This document shows positions 17,832 through 27,384 of a stretch of 64,000 bases of DNA, piece by piece (the first letter of the stretch is position 1; each line of letters begins with the position of its first letter). Origin of the DNA: Pseudoxanthomonas suwonensis (lineage in GTDB: Bacteria > Pseudomonadota > Gammaproteobacteria > Xanthomonadales > Xanthomonadaceae); NCBI GenBank assembly GCA_003240695.1, contig QFNC01000013.1, forward strand, positions 1 through 64,000, written 5' to 3'. The notes under the pieces were generated by a model, which was not told the origin of the DNA, did no database searches, and saw only the letters and a program-made list of their open reading frames with translations. The position numbers and the translations under genes were made by a program.

Positions 17832-19216
17832 TCACGGGATCGCAGCCGTGATGGTGATTCGATCGTGAATCTGGACATCCGCTGCTATTTCTCTTATTTC
17901 TCCTTCCTTTCCATGCTGAATGAAGTGCATTGTCAGGATATTTCCATCCAGCGATGCCGATTCCAGTTGCTTCATCGAGTTTCCTTTGCTCGAGAATCCA
18001 TCGACCGGGATTCTGTATTGATTGGAAAGGTGGAGATCGTTGCCGTAGCGCCATAATTCTATATGGTTTTCATCCTGCAAGCGCGAGATAAGCAGTCCCG
18101 ACACAACAAGATAGCCACCATTCTTCTCATTGAACACCCATTGCGCGCCTCTCAGGTCGCGATCGGTTTCTGGGAAAGGGAGAAATTGCGTGCGGATCGA
18201 AGTGTGCCCCCTTACGATGAAACACGGCATCGGTCTGCCTGCCGTCAGGCACATGGTCGAAAAGGCCACCCCGTCCATGCTTTCGGCCGGGTTCCGGTAC
18301 CGTTTGAGGAATTCCGCGCTGTCGATCCGTTCGTCGATCGGTGTTTGTACGATGGAGACGTTTTCAATGACGACAATCGGCACTTTCCTTTGCGACGTAA
18401 GGCGTGGCAGCTCATGGGTTGAATATGGGTGCGTGCGGTAATACGCAGCGATGGCGCTGTTGGCCCCATGGACCCTGTCCGAAAATTCCGTCGAGCGCGA
18501 GCTGCGGATCTTGTGAACCGGAAAACCCATCGCCGACAATCCCGGCATGGGCTTCTGGTTGTAATCGAAGCATGATTTTCCCGGCGAGCGGGGCCCAAAG
18601 GATTGGCTGAAGGATATGAGCTGGGTTATCGGTTTCCTGTCGGGCAGCGAGTAAATGCCGAGATGGGTGGTGTTCATCCCGTCCCGCCGGCCATGCTTGT
18701 TGACAACGGCGTATCTCGAGACGGGTTGGCTCGTTCCTTCAGCCGCCAAGCACATGCTCGCGGGAATGATCTGTGCGCCCGAGGCGTATGTGCTGGTCAG
18801 GTGGGCGGAATATGGTTTCGTGGTGAGGGAATACATCGACTCGCATCGGGGGTCGCCAGTTTTGGATAGAAAAAACGTATGAATTCGCCCTTGCCATCCG
18901 GCGTGTCGTGTATCAACCCGATGATGGAATGTGAATTGATATTCCTTCGCGGCACTTCAATGTATTGAAATCCTTCATTTGTCAGAAAGTCGAGAATCTC
19001 ATCGGATGAATCAACCTGGTCGTCTTCTTCGAACAAAAATCCTTCGGTTTCAACGGGTTGGCCGTTGATCTGGCTCGCCTCCGCTTCGCAGGTCCTTTCG
19101 AGTCGGCCGGCGAATGGGTTGTTTTGCATGCCGCATCCGGGCGCACCGACGGACGCCAGTATGAGGACAACGGCGAAAGAGCGTGCTGCCGGCGCGAGAG
19201 CGGGATGCCGTTGCAT
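17832..19216 (-). pseudogene. Lower-GC lipoprotein gene split by a frameshift
   Basis: Two overlapping minus-strand frames read as one protein of about 460 residues. The first (19216-18797) has a lipoprotein signal ending SVGAPGC and then an acidic domain (FLFEEDDQVDSSDEI) up to GEFIRFF. The second (18836-17832) continues the protein from upstream of its first Met. An A6 run at 18870-18875 (T6 in the coding strand) sits exactly where a one-base change joins them, giving IRFLSKTGDPRCESMYSL. The base composition is clearly lower in GC than the neighbours, suggesting recent transfer. No recognised family. It may be a phase-variable gene, a pseudogene or a sequencing error at the homopolymer. Confidence 0.6.
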
Positions 19217-19228
19217 CGCAGGCGTCCG

Positions 19229-20161
19229 CTACAGCGCATACCCGAACTGTTGCCGGAACTGCTCGGCGAATTCGTCCCAGGTGAAGCGCTGGTTCTGGGT
19301 GCCGGGATATTCCACCTTCAGTGCGCCCATCAGGTTGCCCATGCGGCCGATGGTGGGCCAGTCGCGGCCCTGCTGCAGGCCGTGGATCAGGCCGGCGCGG
19401 AAGGCGTCGCCGCAACCGGTGGGGTCGGTGACCCGGCGCTCCTGCGCCGGCGGCACGTTGTGCACGGTGCCGCCGGCATGGATGCAGGCGCCCTTGGGCC
19501 CGCGGGTGGCGATGTACGCCTTGACCTTGCCGGCGATGGTCTTCTCGTCCCAGCCGGTGCGCTCGGCCAGCAGGTTCGACTCGTAGTCGTTCACGGTGAC
19601 ATAGTCGGCCAGTTCGATGAAGCGGCGCAGCTCCTCGCCGTTGAACAGCGGCATGGCCTGGCCGGGATCGAAAATGAAGGGAATGCCGGCTTCGGCGAAT
19701 TCGCGTGCGTTCTGCAGCATGCCCTCGCGGCCGTCGGGACTGACGATGCCGATGCCCACGCCGGACACGTCGCGCACGTGGTTTTCATGGCTGCGCTGCA
19801 TCGCGCCGGGGTGGAAGGCGGTGATCTGGTTGTTGTCCAGGTCGGTGGTGATGAACGCCTGCGGGGTGAACAGTTCGTCGATTTCGGTGACGTGCTGCAG
19901 GTCGATGCCCTGCTGCTGGAACCAGGCCCGGTACGGCCCGAAATCGGCGCCGACCGTGGCCATGGGCACGGGATCGCCACCGAGCAGTTTCAGGTTGTAG
20001 GCGATGTTGCCGGCGCAGCCGCCGAATTCGCGGCGCATGCGCGGCACCAGGAAGGACACGTTGAGGATGTGCACCTTGTCCGGCAGGATGTGGTTCTTGA
20101 ACTGGTCGGGGAACACCATGATGGTGTCGTAGGCCAGGGAACCGCAGATCAGGGCACGCAT
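19229..20161 (-). CDS. PfkB-family sugar/nucleoside kinase (adenosine kinase-like)
   Basis: A 310-residue ribokinase-fold kinase. The N-terminal signature is in FGGCAGNIAYNLKLLG and the C-terminal catalytic signature is DPTGCGDAFRAG (anion hole GCGD with base Asp). VNDYESNLL is typical of the pyrimidine/adenosine kinase subgroup. It probably phosphorylates a nucleoside or sugar with ATP; adenosine is the usual annotation for this group. The stop is 12 bp from the neighbouring frameshifted gene on the same strand. Divergent from mreB. Confidence 0.82.
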   Translation of the reverse strand: MRALICGSLAYDTIMVFPDQFKNHILPDKVHILNVSFLVPRMRREFGGCAGNIAYNLKLLGGDPVPMATVGADFGPYRAWFQQQGIDLQHVTEIDELFTPQAFITTDLDNNQITAFHPGAMQRSHENHVRDVSGVGIGIVSPDGREGMLQNAREFAEAGIPFIFDPGQAMPLFNGEELRRFIELADYVTVNDYESNLLAERTGWDEKTIAGKVKAYIATRGPKGACIHAGGTVHNVPPAQERRVTDPTGCGDAFRAGLIHGLQQGRDWPTIGRMGNLMGALKVEYPGTQNQRFTWDEFAEQFRQQFGYAL

Positions 20162-20356
20162 CGCAACACCTCGCAGGCAGACAAGCCGGCTAGCGTAGCG
20201 GCAGCCGGCAGGCCTGACCAGCGGACGGTCCGGCGGCAGGCTGCGATCCCGATAGCGGAATCGTGCGTGCGACCGCGCAGACGGCCGGCATCCCTGCTAC
20301 CCTAGTGCGCCTGTTTTTTCGCGCCTCCGGGCCATTTCCACGGTCGCCATCCCCCG

Positions 20357-21400
20357 ATGTTCAAGAAATTCCGCGGCATGTTCTCCAACGACCTGTCCAT
20401 CGACCTGGGGACGGCCAACACCCTGATCTACGTGCGCGGCCAGGGCATCGTGCTGAACGAACCCTCGGTGGTGGCGGTGCGCCAGGACCGCATGGGCGGG
20501 GCGCGCTCGGTGGCGGCGGTAGGCACCGAGGCCAAGCAGATGCTGGGCCGCACGCCCGGGCACATGACCACGGTGCGGCCGATGAAGGACGGGGTGATCG
20601 CCGACTTCACCTATACCGAGGAAATGCTGAAGCACTTCATCCGCAAGGTGCACAAGAGCCGCTTCCTGCGTCCCAGCCCGCGCGTGCTGGTGTGCGTGCC
20701 GGCCGGCAGCACCCAGGTGGAGCGCCGCGCGATCAAGGAGTCGGCCGAGGAGGCCGGCGCGCGCGACGTGTACCTGATCGAGGAACCGATGGCCGCGGCG
20801 ATCGGCGCCGGCATGCCGGTGACCGAGGCGCGCGGCTCGATGGTGGTGGACATCGGCGGCGGCACCACCGAGGTGGCGGTGATCGCGCTGAACGGCGTGG
20901 TGTATTCGCAGTCGGTGCGCATCGGCGGCGACCGCTTCGACGAGTCCATCGTCAATTACGTGCGCCGTCACCACGGCATGCTGATCGGCGAAACCACCGC
21001 CGAGCGGGTGAAGGTGGAAATCGGCTGCGCCTACCCGCAGGAAACCGTGCGCGACGTGGAAATCTCCGGCCGCCACCTGGCCGAGGGCGTGCCGAAGATC
21101 GTCACCATCAACTCCAACGAAGTGCTGGAAGCCCTGCGCGAGCCGCTGTCGGGCATCGTGTCGGCGATCCGGCTGGCGCTGGAGCAGACCCCGCCGGAGC
21201 TGTGCGCCGACGTGGCCGAACGCGGCATCGTTGTGACCGGCGGTGGTGCGCTGCTGCGCGACGTCGACCGACTGATCAGCGAGGAAACCGGCCTGCACGT
21301 GCAGATCGCCGACGATCCGCTGACCTGCGTGGCGCGTGGCGGTGGCCGGGCGCTGGAGCTGGTGGACATGCACGGCAACGAGTTTTTCGCCGCGGAATAG
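20357..21400 (+). CDS. mreB: Rod-shape determining actin homologue MreB
   Basis: A 347-residue bacterial actin that forms membrane-bound filaments guiding the elongasome. It shows the N-terminal amphipathic region (MFKKFRGMF), phosphate 1 loop SIDLGTANTLIY, phosphate 2 VVDIGGGTTEVAV and adenosine motif VVTGGGALLR. Length and sequence are canonical. It is the first gene of mreBCD-mrdAB; a 98-bp gap follows before mreC. The 195-bp upstream region, shared with the divergent kinase, should hold the promoter. Confidence 0.97.
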   Translation: MFKKFRGMFSNDLSIDLGTANTLIYVRGQGIVLNEPSVVAVRQDRMGGARSVAAVGTEAKQMLGRTPGHMTTVRPMKDGVIADFTYTEEMLKHFIRKVHKSRFLRPSPRVLVCVPAGSTQVERRAIKESAEEAGARDVYLIEEPMAAAIGAGMPVTEARGSMVVDIGGGTTEVAVIALNGVVYSQSVRIGGDRFDESIVNYVRRHHGMLIGETTAERVKVEIGCAYPQETVRDVEISGRHLAEGVPKIVTINSNEVLEALREPLSGIVSAIRLALEQTPPELCADVAERGIVVTGGGALLRDVDRLISEETGLHVQIADDPLTCVARGGGRALELVDMHGNEFFAAE

Positions 21401-21498
21401 GCATCCCGCTTGCCGTGCGGTTGCCCGAGCGTGGCGGTGCTGGTCGATGGCATCGCCGGTGCCATGCGGCCGTTTCCCTGATGTCGATGGCCTGAACC

Positions 21499-22515
21499 GT
21501 GTCCAGCTTCCCTTCCGGTGGTCCGCCAGCCAGCCGTCCCAGCGATGCGGCCGGCACCTTGCGGCTGATGGCCTACCTGACTGCGGCGGTGGCCTTGATC
21601 GTGTTCGATCATCGCGGCGCGTGGCTGCAGCAGGTCCGCAGCCAGGCCGAACGCGCGGTGCAGCCGCTGTGGTGGGTGGCAGGATTGCCGGCACGGTTGG
21701 GCGATGACGTGCGCGACAACGCCCTGACCCGGGCCAGGCTGGCCGAGGAAAACCGCATCTTGCGCAATGCGCTGCTGATCAGCGGCGCCCGGGTGGCACG
21801 GCTGCAGGCCGCCGCTGCCGAGGCCGAACGCGCCCGCGCCCTGCTGAATGCCGCAGACGACGGCCGTCTGGATGTGCAGCTGGTGCCGATCCTGGACGTG
21901 GACCTGGACCCGTCGCGGCAGCGGCTGATGCTGGCGGCGGGCGGCAATGCAGGCGTGCACGAAGGCCAGCCGGTGATCGACGACGGCGGCTTGATGGGGC
22001 AGGTGATCGCGGTGTCGCCGTTCAACGCCACGGTGCTGCTGCTGACCGATCCCGGACACGTGGTGCCGGCGCAGGTGGCGCGCAGCGGCGTGCGCCTGCT
22101 GGTGACGGGCAATGGCCGCAGTGACCAGCTGAGCCTGGTCAACGTGCCGCTGACCGGCGACATCCGCACCGGCGATGTGCTGGTCACCTCCGGTCTGGGC
22201 GATCGGTTTCCGCCCGGTTTCAGCATCGGCACGGTCACGGCGCTGCGTCCCGACGACAGCCGTGCGTTTCTGGTGGGGGACGTGCAGCCGGCGGCGCATT
22301 TTGATCGCGGGCGCGACGTGCTGCTGTTGCGGCGCACCGTGCGCGGTGCGAGGGCACTGGCGCACGCACAGGCCATGCCGGAGTCCGAGGTGGCGTTCGG
22401 ACCGAATCGTCATCCGGTCCCGGTGCAGGATCGGCCTGGCGATGCGGTTGCTCCCGCCGCGTTGCCGGCAGGCTCCACGGAACCTGCCAGGGCAACGCCG
22501 GAGCCTGCACGATGA
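21499..22515 (+). CDS. mreC: Rod-shape determining protein MreC
   Basis: A 338-residue periplasmic elongasome protein. One transmembrane helix (residues 24-40) is followed by a coiled coil (about 72-112, LAEENRILRNALLISGARV) and two beta-barrel domains (GLMGQVIAVSP; GDVLVTSGLGDRFPPGFSIG). The C-terminus has a Pro/Ala-rich extension (after about 285) not present in E. coli MreC. The GTG at 21499 is the earliest start, because an in-frame TGA lies at 21493; no strong ribosome binding site is visible, so translation may be low. It overlaps mreD by ATGA. Confidence 0.93.
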   Translation: MSSFPSGGPPASRPSDAAGTLRLMAYLTAAVALIVFDHRGAWLQQVRSQAERAVQPLWWVAGLPARLGDDVRDNALTRARLAEENRILRNALLISGARVARLQAAAAEAERARALLNAADDGRLDVQLVPILDVDLDPSRQRLMLAAGGNAGVHEGQPVIDDGGLMGQVIAVSPFNATVLLLTDPGHVVPAQVARSGVRLLVTGNGRSDQLSLVNVPLTGDIRTGDVLVTSGLGDRFPPGFSIGTVTALRPDDSRAFLVGDVQPAAHFDRGRDVLLLRRTVRGARALAHAQAMPESEVAFGPNRHPVPVQDRPGDAVAPAALPAGSTEPARATPEPAR

Positions 22516-22991
22516 GCCGCCGTCGCCGCCTGTGGCTGTTGCCGGCCAGCCTGCTGCTGGCCCTGCTGCTGGGGGTGTTGCCGCTGCCGCTGGCGGCACA
22601 GCCGCTGCGACCGTTCTGGCTGGCGCTGGTGCTGGCCTACTGGGTACTGGAAGAACCCGAGCACGCCGGGCTGGGTCTGGCATTCGTGGCTGGCGTGATC
22701 GCCGATCTGGCCTTCGGCACTGTGTTGGGTGAACATGCGCTGCGGCTGGTCATCTTCACCTTCATCCTGCAGCGGTTCCGCCACCAATTGCGGTTTTACC
22801 CATTGTGGCAGCAGGCGCTGGCCCTGTGCGCGCTGCTGCTCAACGATCGGGTGATCGTGACCGCGTTGCGCGTGGTGCTGGGCCAGCCGCAATGGCCGGT
22901 GCAGCACTGGCTGGCGCCGCTGTGGGCCCTGTTGCTGTGGATGCCGTTGTTCATCCTGCTGGACGCCGTGCGTCTGGAGCGCCGCGGCTGA
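22512..22991 (+). CDS. mreD: Rod-shape determining membrane protein MreD
   Basis: A 159-residue integral membrane protein with about five helices, the usual length for MreD. Motifs include LPLAAQPLRPFWLALVLAYWV near the N-terminus and the charged GVIADLAFGTVLGEHALRL in the middle, matching the family. It couples MreC to the rest of the elongasome. The start overlaps the end of mreC and the stop overlaps the mrdA start. Confidence 0.92.
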   Translation: MSRRRRLWLLPASLLLALLLGVLPLPLAAQPLRPFWLALVLAYWVLEEPEHAGLGLAFVAGVIADLAFGTVLGEHALRLVIFTFILQRFRHQLRFYPLWQQALALCALLLNDRVIVTALRVVLGQPQWPVQHWLAPLWALLLWMPLFILLDAVRLERRG

Positions 22992-24937
22992 TGCGCAGAC
23001 CCACCCGCCCGCGCGCGAAAAACCCGATGGCCGAAACCACGCAATTCCGCGTGCGCGCCGCGTTGGGGTTCATCGTGGTGCTGCTGTGCCTGGCTGGCCT
23101 GGGCGCGTGGTATTTCCGCCTGCAGGTGCTGCAGTACGCCGATTACGCCACGCGTTCGGAAGCCAACCGGATCAAGCCGCGCCCGGTGGTGCCGGGCCGC
23201 GGGCTGATTTTCGACCGCAAGGGCCGCATCGTGGCCGACAACGTGCCCGCCTACCGGCTGGACGTGACTCCGAGCGAGTCCGGCGACAGCGATGCGGTGA
23301 TCGCCGGACTGTCGCGCATCATCGCGCTGGATGCCGATGAAATCGCGCGCTTCCAGGCCGAACGCAAGGCCACCCGCGGTTTTCGACCCATCACCCTGAA
23401 GCTGCGCCTGGACGAGGAGGAAATGGCGCGCTTCGCGGTGGACAGCTGGCGCTATCCCGGCGTGGAGGTGGTGCCGTATTTCAGCAGGGTCTATCCCTAC
23501 GGCGAGCTGCTGGCGCATGTGGTGGGTTACGTGGGCCGCATCGATGCCAAGGATCTGGAGGAACTGGGCCAGACCAGCACGCCCTACACCCATCGCGGCA
23601 AGACCGGTCTGGAACGCTATTACGATGCCCGGCTGCGTGGCGCACCTGGTTACCAGAAAATCGAAACCAACGTGGACGGACGGCCGCTGCGCGTGCTGGG
23701 CACGGTGCCGGCCACTCCGGGCACCGACTTGCGCCTGTCCATCGACGTGGACCTGCAGCAGGCGATGGTGGATGCCTTCGGCGAGCTGGAGGGTTCGGCG
23801 ATCGCGGTGGACCCGCGCAGCGGCGAGATCCTGGCGATGGTCAGCCTGCCTTCGTACAACCCCAACCTGTTCGTCAACGGCATTTCCCATGCCGACTACA
23901 AGGCCTTGAATGACAACCCGTCGCGGCCGCAGTTCAACCGCGTGGTGCTGGGCGGGGTGGCGCCGGGGTCGACCATCAAGCCGTTCTTCGCCCTGGCCGG
24001 GGTGGACAGCGGCACCTGGACGCCGCAGACCAGCGTGATGTCCACCGGCATGTTCCATCTGCCCGGCCAGCGTCGCGGCTATGGCGATTCGCACCGGGGC
24101 GGCCATGGAAGCACCGATCTGCGCAAGTCGATCTATGCCTCGGTCAACACCTATTACTACCGCCTGGCGCTGGCCATGGGCATCGATCAGGTGGATGCCT
24201 ACATGAGCCGCTACGGTTTCGGCCAACCGACCGGCGTGGACCTGTCCGGCGAGATCGCCGGCATCCTGCCCTCGCCGGAATGGAAGCGGAAGAATGCCGC
24301 CGCGCAGGGCAAGTGGTATCCGGGCGACACGGTGATCACCGGCATCGGCCAGGGCTTCTGGAAGGTCACCCCGCTGCAGCTGGTGCAAGCCACCGCGATG
24401 CTGGCCGATGACGGGCGGTTGCGTCGTCCGCATCTGGTGCGCGACATCCGGGAAGGGTATTCCGCCGGCTGGAAGCCTGCTCCGCAACCGGCGCCGCGGC
24501 AGGTCAGCAGCAACGCAGCCCACCTGCAGGCGGTGCGCGAGGGCATGATCGCCACCGTGCACGGCCGCGGCACCGCCACCAACATCCGCCACGGCCTGAC
24601 CTACACCATCGCCAGCAAGACCGGCACGGCGCAGGTGGTGAGTCGGCGTGGTGCGGGCGCCATCAATCCACGCAGCCTGCCGATGCACTTGCGCCACCGC
24701 GCGCTGTTCATCGCCTATGCGCCGGCCGAGCAGCCGACCATCGCCATCGCCGTGGCGGTGGAAGGCGGCGGCTACGGCGGATCGACCGCGGCGCCGATCG
24801 GACGCAAGGTGCTGGATGCCTGGATCGTGGGCGAATCGACCATCCCCCGCGACTCGCTGCTGCCGGAGCGCGGCGTGGATGCCCCGGTTCGGGTGGGCGT
24901 GCAAGTGCCGGCAGCCCCCCCGGCGGCCCTGCCATGA
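22991..24937 (+). CDS. mrdA: Penicillin-binding protein 2 (elongation transpeptidase)
   Basis: A 648-residue class B PBP that crosslinks peptidoglycan during side-wall growth with RodA. One N-terminal membrane helix (about 21-41) precedes the PBP dimer domain (RGLIFDRKGRIVADN; TGLERYYD). The transpeptidase motifs are SxxK with Ser327 and Lys330 (PGSTIKPF), SxN in YASVNTYYY and KTGT with Lys543 (ASKTGTAQ). The start at 22991 shares one base with the mreD stop (TGATG). The C-terminus ends in an Ala/Pro-rich tail overlapping mrdB by 4 bp. Confidence 0.96.
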   Translation: MRRPTRPRAKNPMAETTQFRVRAALGFIVVLLCLAGLGAWYFRLQVLQYADYATRSEANRIKPRPVVPGRGLIFDRKGRIVADNVPAYRLDVTPSESGDSDAVIAGLSRIIALDADEIARFQAERKATRGFRPITLKLRLDEEEMARFAVDSWRYPGVEVVPYFSRVYPYGELLAHVVGYVGRIDAKDLEELGQTSTPYTHRGKTGLERYYDARLRGAPGYQKIETNVDGRPLRVLGTVPATPGTDLRLSIDVDLQQAMVDAFGELEGSAIAVDPRSGEILAMVSLPSYNPNLFVNGISHADYKALNDNPSRPQFNRVVLGGVAPGSTIKPFFALAGVDSGTWTPQTSVMSTGMFHLPGQRRGYGDSHRGGHGSTDLRKSIYASVNTYYYRLALAMGIDQVDAYMSRYGFGQPTGVDLSGEIAGILPSPEWKRKNAAAQGKWYPGDTVITGIGQGFWKVTPLQLVQATAMLADDGRLRRPHLVRDIREGYSAGWKPAPQPAPRQVSSNAAHLQAVREGMIATVHGRGTATNIRHGLTYTIASKTGTAQVVSRRGAGAINPRSLPMHLRHRALFIAYAPAEQPTIAIAVAVEGGGYGGSTAAPIGRKVLDAWIVGESTIPRDSLLPERGVDAPVRVGVQVPAAPPAALP

Positions 24938-26046
24938 GAGCCATTCTGGCCTGGCTGCGCGAGCTGATCGGCCGTTTCACCCGCACCCTGGATCCCTGGC
25001 TGCTGTTGCCGCTGGCCGGATTGATGCTGATCGGCCTGCTGGTGCTGTACAGCGCCGGCAATATGACCCCCGGTTTGGCCATCCGCCAGGGTGCGCGCTA
25101 CGCGCTGGGCTGTGGCGCGCTGTGGGCACTGTCGCGGGTGCCGCTGGCACGGTTGCGCGATACCGCGCCGATCGTGTTTGCCGCATCGCTGCTGCCGCTG
25201 CTGCTGGTGCTGGCGATCGGCACCGGCAAGCACGGACGGCACTGGATCGATCTGGGCGTGTTCTATTTCCAGCCGGCCGAAGTGCTGAAGATCAGCCTGC
25301 CGATGATGGTGGCCTGGCACCTGAGCCGGAAACCGTTGCCGCCACGAATCCGCGACGTGCTGGCCAGTCTGTCGATCATCGGCATTGCAACCGGATTGAT
25401 CCTGCTGCAGCCGGACTTCGGCTCGGCGATGCTGGTGGCCTCGGCCGGCATGTTCGCGCTGTACCTGGCCGGACTGCCGTGGTGGTGGTTTGCCGCAGGA
25501 CTGGCCAGCGTGGCGGCCATCGCGCCTGCGGCGTGGTTCTGGTGGCTGCGGCCGTACCAGAAGGATCGGGTGCTGACCTTCCTCGATCCCGAATCCGATC
25601 CGCTGGGTACCGGCTGGAACATCATCCAGTCGCGCATCGCGATCGGGTCCGGCCACTGGACCGGCAAGGGCTGGGGCAAGGGCACGCAGTCGCATCTGGA
25701 CTACCTGCCCGAGCACACCACCGACTTCATTTTCGCGGTGTTCGCCGAGGAATTCGGCTGGATCGGGGTGGTGACGGTGCTGCTGCTGTACCTGTGGCTG
25801 ATCGCCCGCTGCCTGTGGGTCGCCGGACAGTCGCGCGACGGTTTTGCACGGTTGCTGGCCGGTGCGCTGGGGCTGGCTCTGTTCGTGTACGTGATCGTCA
25901 ACGGCGGCATGATCGCCGGCCTGCTGCCGGTGGTGGGCGTGCCGATGCCGCTGCTCAGCTATGGCGGTACCGCGGCCGTGTCGCTGCTGGCCGGCATGGG
26001 CGTGGTGATGGCGGTGCATGCGCACAACCAGCAGCGGCGCCGCTGA
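24934..26046 (+). CDS. mrdB: SEDS glycosyltransferase RodA
   Basis: A 370-residue polytopic membrane protein (about ten helices) of the SEDS family, which polymerises glycan strands with PBP2. Signatures: LQPDFGSAMLV, KGWGKGTQSHLDYLPEHTTDFIFAV (with the essential Asp in the large loop) and PLLSYGGTAAVSLLAGMG near the C-terminus. It is the last gene of the rod operon and is followed by a hairpin before convergent aroE. Confidence 0.96.
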   Translation: MRAILAWLRELIGRFTRTLDPWLLLPLAGLMLIGLLVLYSAGNMTPGLAIRQGARYALGCGALWALSRVPLARLRDTAPIVFAASLLPLLLVLAIGTGKHGRHWIDLGVFYFQPAEVLKISLPMMVAWHLSRKPLPPRIRDVLASLSIIGIATGLILLQPDFGSAMLVASAGMFALYLAGLPWWWFAAGLASVAAIAPAAWFWWLRPYQKDRVLTFLDPESDPLGTGWNIIQSRIAIGSGHWTGKGWGKGTQSHLDYLPEHTTDFIFAVFAEEFGWIGVVTVLLLYLWLIARCLWVAGQSRDGFARLLAGALGLALFVYVIVNGGMIAGLLPVVGVPMPLLSYGGTAAVSLLAGMGVVMAVHAHNQQRRR

Positions 26047-26052
26047 GCACCT

Positions 26053-26074
26053 GGCACCTGGCGGAACGGGTGCC
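26053..26074. terminator. Hairpin between convergent mrdB and aroE
   Basis: A 6-bp stem GGCACC/GGTGCC with a 10-nt loop lies in the 32-bp gap between the two stops. There is no T-tract; it is plausible as a bidirectional terminator at the end of the rod operon. Confidence 0.35.
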
Positions 26075-26078
26075 TGCC

Positions 26079-26909
26079 TCAATCGGCGCGCAGCTGCCGA
26101 TAGACCGTGTCGGTCTGCGGTAGCAGGCCATGCCACAGCCGGAAACTCTCCGCGGCCTGTTCCACCAGCATGCCCAGTCCGTCGATGCATGCAGTGGCAC
26201 CCAGCATCGATGCCCAGCGCAGAAATGCGTGGCTCGCTGCGCCATAGTTGAGGCTGACGGCGACCGTTGCTTTGCCGATCAGGCTGTTCGGCAACTCGGC
26301 GACGGCATCGGAACCTCGGCCGGCGGATGTGGCATCGATCAGGATGTCGATCTTGCCCAAGCGATCCACATCCGGCCATGGCTGGATGCGCAGCCTGGAT
26401 TCATCGCGCCGTGCGTCCTGCAGAGCCTGTGCACGTCCGGGCGTGCGATTGCTCACGATCGCCTCGGTCACGCCGGCGTCCAGCAGCGCCGGCAGCACGC
26501 CGCGCGCAGCTCCGCCTGCACCGAGCATCAGCGCGCGGCGTCCTTCCAGCGCGATGCCATGACGCTGCGTCAGGTCGCGCAGCAGACCGATGCCGTCGGT
26601 GTTGTCGCCATGCCACGCATCGCCGACACGGATCAGCGTGTTGACGGCCCCGGCCAGCCGCGCGCGCGCACTCAGCTGCGTGCACAGCGTCAGCACGGCT
26701 TCCTTCAACGGCAGGGTGATGTTGGCGCCGCGCCCGCCATCGGCCACGAAACGCGCCAATCGTTGCGGCAGCTGCGCGGCGCCCGATTCGATGGCCTCGT
26801 ACCGCAAAAGGATGCCGGTCTGTGCGGCGAAGGCGGCATGGATGCGCGGCGACAGCGAATGCGCCACCGGCTGGCCGAACACCGCGTAGCGCGGCACCCG
26901 CGCATCCAT
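26079..26909 (-). CDS. aroE: Shikimate dehydrogenase AroE
   Basis: A 276-residue NADP-dependent enzyme reducing 3-dehydroshikimate in aromatic amino-acid synthesis. The substrate-binding N-terminus has VFGQPVAHSLSPRIHAAFA and the catalytic Lys-Asp pair (NITLPLKEAVL; AVNTLIRVGDAWHGDNTDGIGL). The cofactor loop is MLGAGGAARGVLPAL followed by SNRTPGRAQAL. I choose the ATG at 26909 because it starts just before RYAVFGQP and does not overlap the GNAT gene. An in-frame ATG at 26951 would extend it by 14 residues into that gene. Confidence 0.93.
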   Translation of the reverse strand: MDARVPRYAVFGQPVAHSLSPRIHAAFAAQTGILLRYEAIESGAAQLPQRLARFVADGGRGANITLPLKEAVLTLCTQLSARARLAGAVNTLIRVGDAWHGDNTDGIGLLRDLTQRHGIALEGRRALMLGAGGAARGVLPALLDAGVTEAIVSNRTPGRAQALQDARRDESRLRIQPWPDVDRLGKIDILIDATSAGRGSDAVAELPNSLIGKATVAVSLNYGAASHAFLRWASMLGATACIDGLGMLVEQAAESFRLWHGLLPQTDTVYRQLRAD

Positions 26910-26919
26910 GTCCCGGGGG

Positions 26920-27384
26920 TCAGGCTGCGCCGAGCTGCTTGACGTAGGCATGCTGGGTCTTGCTGCGCGTGTAGCCCAGTGCGCCGAAGAACGGATGCGA
27001 CTGTTCGCGCTGCACGCTGGAGCGCACCTGCAGATGCGGCACGCCGCGTTTCATCGCCCACAGTTCGGCTGCGGTGAGCAGCGCACTGCCGCCGCTGTTG
27101 CGGCGGCTGGACTCTTCCACCACCAGGCCCACGATGTCCACCCGCTCGCCGGATTCCAGCAGCAGGCGGTGTTCGGCGGCCACGAAGCCGCGCACGCCGT
27201 CGTCGTCGCACAGCACGAACACGGCGTGCGTGGGCAGTGCCAGCAGTTTCTTCAGCCGCGCGGCCATGTCGGCCGCGGTGTTGGGATAACCCAGCTCGGC
27301 CGACAGCCAGGCGATGCCGTCGGCATCCTCCAGCCGCGCGTGGCGCACCACGAATGTCTGTCTGGCGTGCTGCTGCGCGGTCAT
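26920..27384 (-). CDS. GNAT-family N-acetyltransferase
   Basis: A 154-residue acetyltransferase. The fold is visible from FVVRHARLEDADGIAWL through the acetyl-CoA-binding region VVEESSRRNSGGSALLTAAE (a variant of RxxGxG) to FFGALGYTRSKTQHAY at the end. The start overlaps the hemB stop (ATGA), so it is translated with hemB. The acceptor substrate is unknown. Confidence 0.82.
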   Translation of the reverse strand: MTAQQHARQTFVVRHARLEDADGIAWLSAELGYPNTAADMAARLKKLLALPTHAVFVLCDDDGVRGFVAAEHRLLLESGERVDIVGLVVEESSRRNSGGSALLTAAELWAMKRGVPHLQVRSSVQREQSHPFFGALGYTRSKTQHAYVKQLGAA

